Below are positions 5,303 through 6,712 of a stretch of 6,712 bases of DNA, in pieces. Source of the DNA: Melioribacteraceae bacterium (GTDB taxonomy: Bacteria; Bacteroidota; Ignavibacteria; Ignavibacteriales; Melioribacteraceae). The notes beneath the pieces are model-generated. The model saw only the letters and a program-made list of their open reading frames with translations. It was not told the DNA's origin and made no database searches. The DNA lies in assembly GCA_026983755.1 (NCBI GenBank), contig JALSTL010000202.1:1-6712 (forward strand), written 5' to 3'. Position 1 is the stretch's first letter; each line of letters begins with the position of its first letter. The position numbers and the translations under genes are program-made.

Positions 5303-6229
5303 TTAACGTAATAGTTGAAGCACACCTTGAGGAGCAAGGTTCAATTGAGCAAACATTGCTGTTGCAGCTTGTGAACCTATTTGTGCTTTAGTAGCGTTAA
5401 GTTGTTCCATAGCCATATCCGCATCAAATAATCTGGAATAAGCGGATTTCGAATTGGAAATAGCCGAAGTTAAGAAATCTTGCTTGGCTGCCAATCTTTG
5501 TGAATAGTTACCTATTGCACCAAGTGAAGCATCAACGGCATCTTCAAAGTCTTTGAGTTTTCCGTTAGTAGCATCTACTATGTTAGCAATATTTTCAGCA
5601 ACAGTAGTTCCGCCACTTGTATCGGTAACACTTCCCAATTGGTCAAGTCCGGCTTTAACTTCTGCCGAAACACCTGTCAACTTCGAATAAACGGCAGACT
5701 GTTCATTACCGACAAGTTCATCACCGCTAACATTACCGTAATCAATTCTAATTGTATCACTACCATTTACACCGGTTTGGAAAGTAAAGCCGGCTCCGGC
5801 TCCATCAGTAACGGATTGCAATAATGTTGTGTTGTTAAATTTGGTTTGTGCAAATGCAGAAGCAACTTCGTCGGCAATTGCTTTGATATCTTTTGCAATA
5901 GCATTTTTATCGGCAGTAGGATTACTAGCATCGGCAACTTTAGCTCTAATTTGAGTTAACATGTCTTTGATACTTATCAATTGACTTTCAGCTGTTGCAA
6001 GCATATCTTGTGCAGAACCAACATTTCGTTGGGCAGATTCCATAACTCTAATTTTGGAATCTAATGATTTTCCCACATTAAATCCGGATGTGTCATCAGC
6101 AACATGATTGATTCTCTTTTGGGATGCTAAACGTAATTGCGCAGTTTGAGCACGCATGTTTAACCTTGAAAGAGCATCATACGCTTGTAATGCACCAACG
6201 TTTGTGTTAATTCTAAATGATTGTGACAT
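5303..6229 (-). CDS. fliC: Flagellin
   Basis: Filament subunit of 308 residues, exported unfolded through the flagellar type III apparatus and polymerised outside the cell. The N-terminal D0/D1 region (residues 5-60) shows FRINTNVGALQAYDAL and the LRLASQKRIN..ADDTSGF signature. The C-terminal region (about 235-308) ends MFAQLNLAPQGVLQLLR, a close variant of the usual flagellin terminus. The middle (about 140-230) is short, so the protein is nearly all D0/D1 with a small outer domain. The start is fixed by AGGGAGG seven nt before the ATG. The position equivalent to Salmonella Arg90 appears to be Gln93. It follows a sigma-28 promoter and a two-hairpin leader and ends just before a strong terminator. 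Its codons are richer in GC than those of neighbouring genes, which fits high expression. Confidence 0.97.
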   Translation of the reverse strand: MSQSFRINTNVGALQAYDALSRLNMRAQTAQLRLASQKRINHVADDTSGFNVGKSLDSKIRVMESAQRNVGSAQDMLATAESQLISIKDMLTQIRAKVADASNPTADKNAIAKDIKAIADEVASAFAQTKFNNTTLLQSVTDGAGAGFTFQTGVNGSDTIRIDYGNVSGDELVGNEQSAVYSKLTGVSAEVKAGLDQLGSVTDTSGGTTVAENIANIVDATNGKLKDFEDAVDASLGAIGNYSQRLAAKQDFLTSAISNSKSAYSRLFDADMAMEQLNATKAQIGSQAATAMFAQLNLAPQGVLQLLR

Positions 6230-6257
6230 TTCAACCTCCCTGTTTTTGTTAATGTCC

Positions 6258-6277
6258 GATAGGCGTCCGTGCCTATC
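6258..6277 (-). promoter_or_regulatory. Hairpin 2 in flagellin 5' leader
   Basis: A perfect 7-bp inverted repeat, GATAGGC/GCCTATC, has a six-nt loop (6265-6270). It sits about 20 nt before the flagellin ribosome site and is not followed by a U-tract on the minus strand, so it is not a terminator. A stabilising or regulatory leader stem is the likeliest reading, since flagellin mRNAs often have long structured leaders. It could also be a short palindromic repeat. Confidence 0.45.
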
Positions 6278-6291
6278 TTTTGGTTAATTAT

Positions 6292-6312
6292 CAACTCCCC
6301 TTTAACGAGTTG
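6292..6312 (-). promoter_or_regulatory. Hairpin 1 in flagellin 5' leader
   Basis: CAACTC (6292-6297) pairs with GAGTTG (6307-6312), with one more T-A pair outside and a loop of about nine nt. On the minus strand the loop and 3' arm contain AAAGGGGAG, which looks like a ribosome site but has no properly spaced start codon. It lies in the predicted flagellin leader downstream of the sigma-28 promoter. The function (mRNA stability or translational control) is inferred only. Confidence 0.4.
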
Positions 6313-6346
6313 AAAGTTTTGTTAGTTAATTATTATCTTCACAACA

Positions 6347-6373
6347 TTATCGTATGCCGGATTTAAAAGTTTA
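6347..6373 (-). promoter_or_regulatory. Sigma-28 (FliA-type) promoter of flagellin
   Basis: On the minus strand TAAA (6373-6370) is followed by exactly 15 nt and then TACGATAA (6354-6347). The classical flagellar sigma-28 consensus is TAAA-N15-GCCGATAA, so all four -35 bases and six of eight -10 bases match with ideal spacing. Transcription would start near 6340 and give a leader of about 110 nt. The hexamer AAACTT occurs three times on the minus strand around the -35 region (6372-6367, 6384-6379, 6391-6386), which slightly blurs the -35 choice. The position upstream of flagellin, in an operon that also encodes FlgM, fits the known logic of late flagellar genes. Confidence 0.8.
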
Positions 6374-6393
6374 GCTTGAAGTTTAAAGTTTTT

Positions 6394-6712
6394 TTAGAAT
6401 GGAATTTTTGTAATTAGCGGTAATATTTTGTTTTTTATTTCAAATAATTTTTTTTGTAGTATTTTATTATTTTTTGTTAGGGTTTCTCCCAACAAAATTA
6501 TTTCCGTTAATTTATTTATTTCTCCTTGTTCCACATATATTGATATTAAGTAAAATATCACCGAAAGGTCTATGTTTTTATTTTCCAATGATGTTCTTAA
6601 AATTATTTCGGCTTCTTCTAACTGACCTATACTTATTAAAAAAGAACCGAAACTTGAAATGTATTTGGAGTTATTATTAAAACGATTATAGATATCCGAA
6701 TAAAATTCTAAT
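6394..6712 (-). CDS. C-terminal part of a TPR-like protein (5' end outside window)
   Basis: The reading frame is open from the window edge to a TAA stop at 6394-6396, giving about 105 residues. The visible part is helical, with TPR-like spacing: a segment ending GQLEEAEIILRTSLE is followed by SVIFYLISIYVEQGEINKLTEI, which has the small/large hydrophobic alternation of tetratricopeptide helices. A TTG at 6586-6588 is only an internal codon, because the frame continues upstream with no stop. The gene lies directly upstream of flagellin on the same strand and ends 20 bp before the flagellin -35 element. TPR proteins beside flagellin genes are sometimes scaffolds or parts of flagellin-modifying glycosyltransferases. 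No catalytic domain is visible here, so its role is unknown. That the frame codes is fairly sure; the TPR assignment is moderate. Confidence 0.7.
   Translation of the reverse strand, partial: LEFYSDIYNRFNNNSKYISSFGSFLISIGQLEEAEIILRTSLENKNIDLSVIFYLISIYVEQGEINKLTEIILLGETLTKNNKILQKKLFEIKNKILPLITKIPF

Noticed and set aside
5907..5914. Exact GCCGATAA (-10 of sigma-28) on the minus strand inside flagellin.
   Set aside because: No TAAA 15 nt upstream and no gene start at a sensible distance downstream, so coincidence in coding sequence.
6258..6277. GGCACG on the minus strand looks like the -24 box of a sigma-54 promoter before flagellin.
   Set aside because: The -12 GC is missing at the required ten-base spacing (TA is there instead), and the bases are fully explained by the perfect hairpin. 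A good sigma-28 promoter lies upstream.
6586..6588. TTG as a start of a separate 64-residue protein.
   Set aside because: The frame continues upstream to the window edge with TPR-like sequence, so this is an internal Leu codon of a longer gene.

Overview
This AT-rich window carries a flagellar filament and regulation locus, with every well-supported gene on the minus strand. Read in the direction of transcription (right to left) the order is: the 3' end of a TPR-like protein, flagellin (fliC), the flagellin chaperone fliS, the filament cap fliD, a small FliT/FlgN-like export chaperone, the anti-sigma-28 factor flgM, a sensor-less histidine kinase, and an NtrC-type sigma-54 activator. Strong Shine-Dalgarno sequences, low GC and the Gram-negative-style FlgM plus sigma-54 regulator suggest a motile bacterium of the Ignavibacteria/Chlorobi-relative type. 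That placement is an inference from composition, repeat style and gene order, not a proof.

Right part (about 6712-4872): the TPR gene ends just before a well-formed sigma-28 promoter (TAAA, 15 nt, TACGATAA on the minus strand, 6347-6373). A leader of about 110 nt with two hairpins follows, then flagellin with an AGGGAGG ribosome site. A strong intrinsic terminator sits between fliC and fliS. No separate fliS promoter is visible, so it probably acts as a partial terminator that keeps fliS-fliD output below flagellin output.

Middle (4853-2812): fliS, fliD, the chaperone gene and flgM are packed with 18, 0 and 4 bp gaps. The fliD stop codon is followed directly, in the same frame, by the ATG of the chaperone gene. 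A second sigma-28-like promoter with exactly the same 15-nt spacing lies inside the chaperone gene, about 100 bp before flgM. If real, sigma-28 would drive its own inhibitor. A rho-independent terminator closes the operon after flgM.

Left-middle (2571-476): a two-gene unit encodes a cytoplasmic histidine kinase (TTG start) and a response regulator with an intact GAFTGA loop, joined by a 4-bp ATGA overlap. It resembles the FlgSR, FleSR and FlrBC systems that activate sigma-54-dependent hook and basal-body genes. The locus thus holds both regulatory checkpoints: sigma-54 activation and sigma-28/FlgM control of the filament.

Left end (1-475): mostly non-coding. It holds a REP-like palindrome with a GTAG foot, an imperfect long inverted repeat of a type scattered in many environmental genomes, terminator-like hairpins, and one doubtful 43-codon ORF with a good ribosome site. 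No wholly new system is evident. The most interesting points are the internal sigma-28 promoter, the in-frame fliD/chaperone junction, the structured flagellin leader and the repeats.
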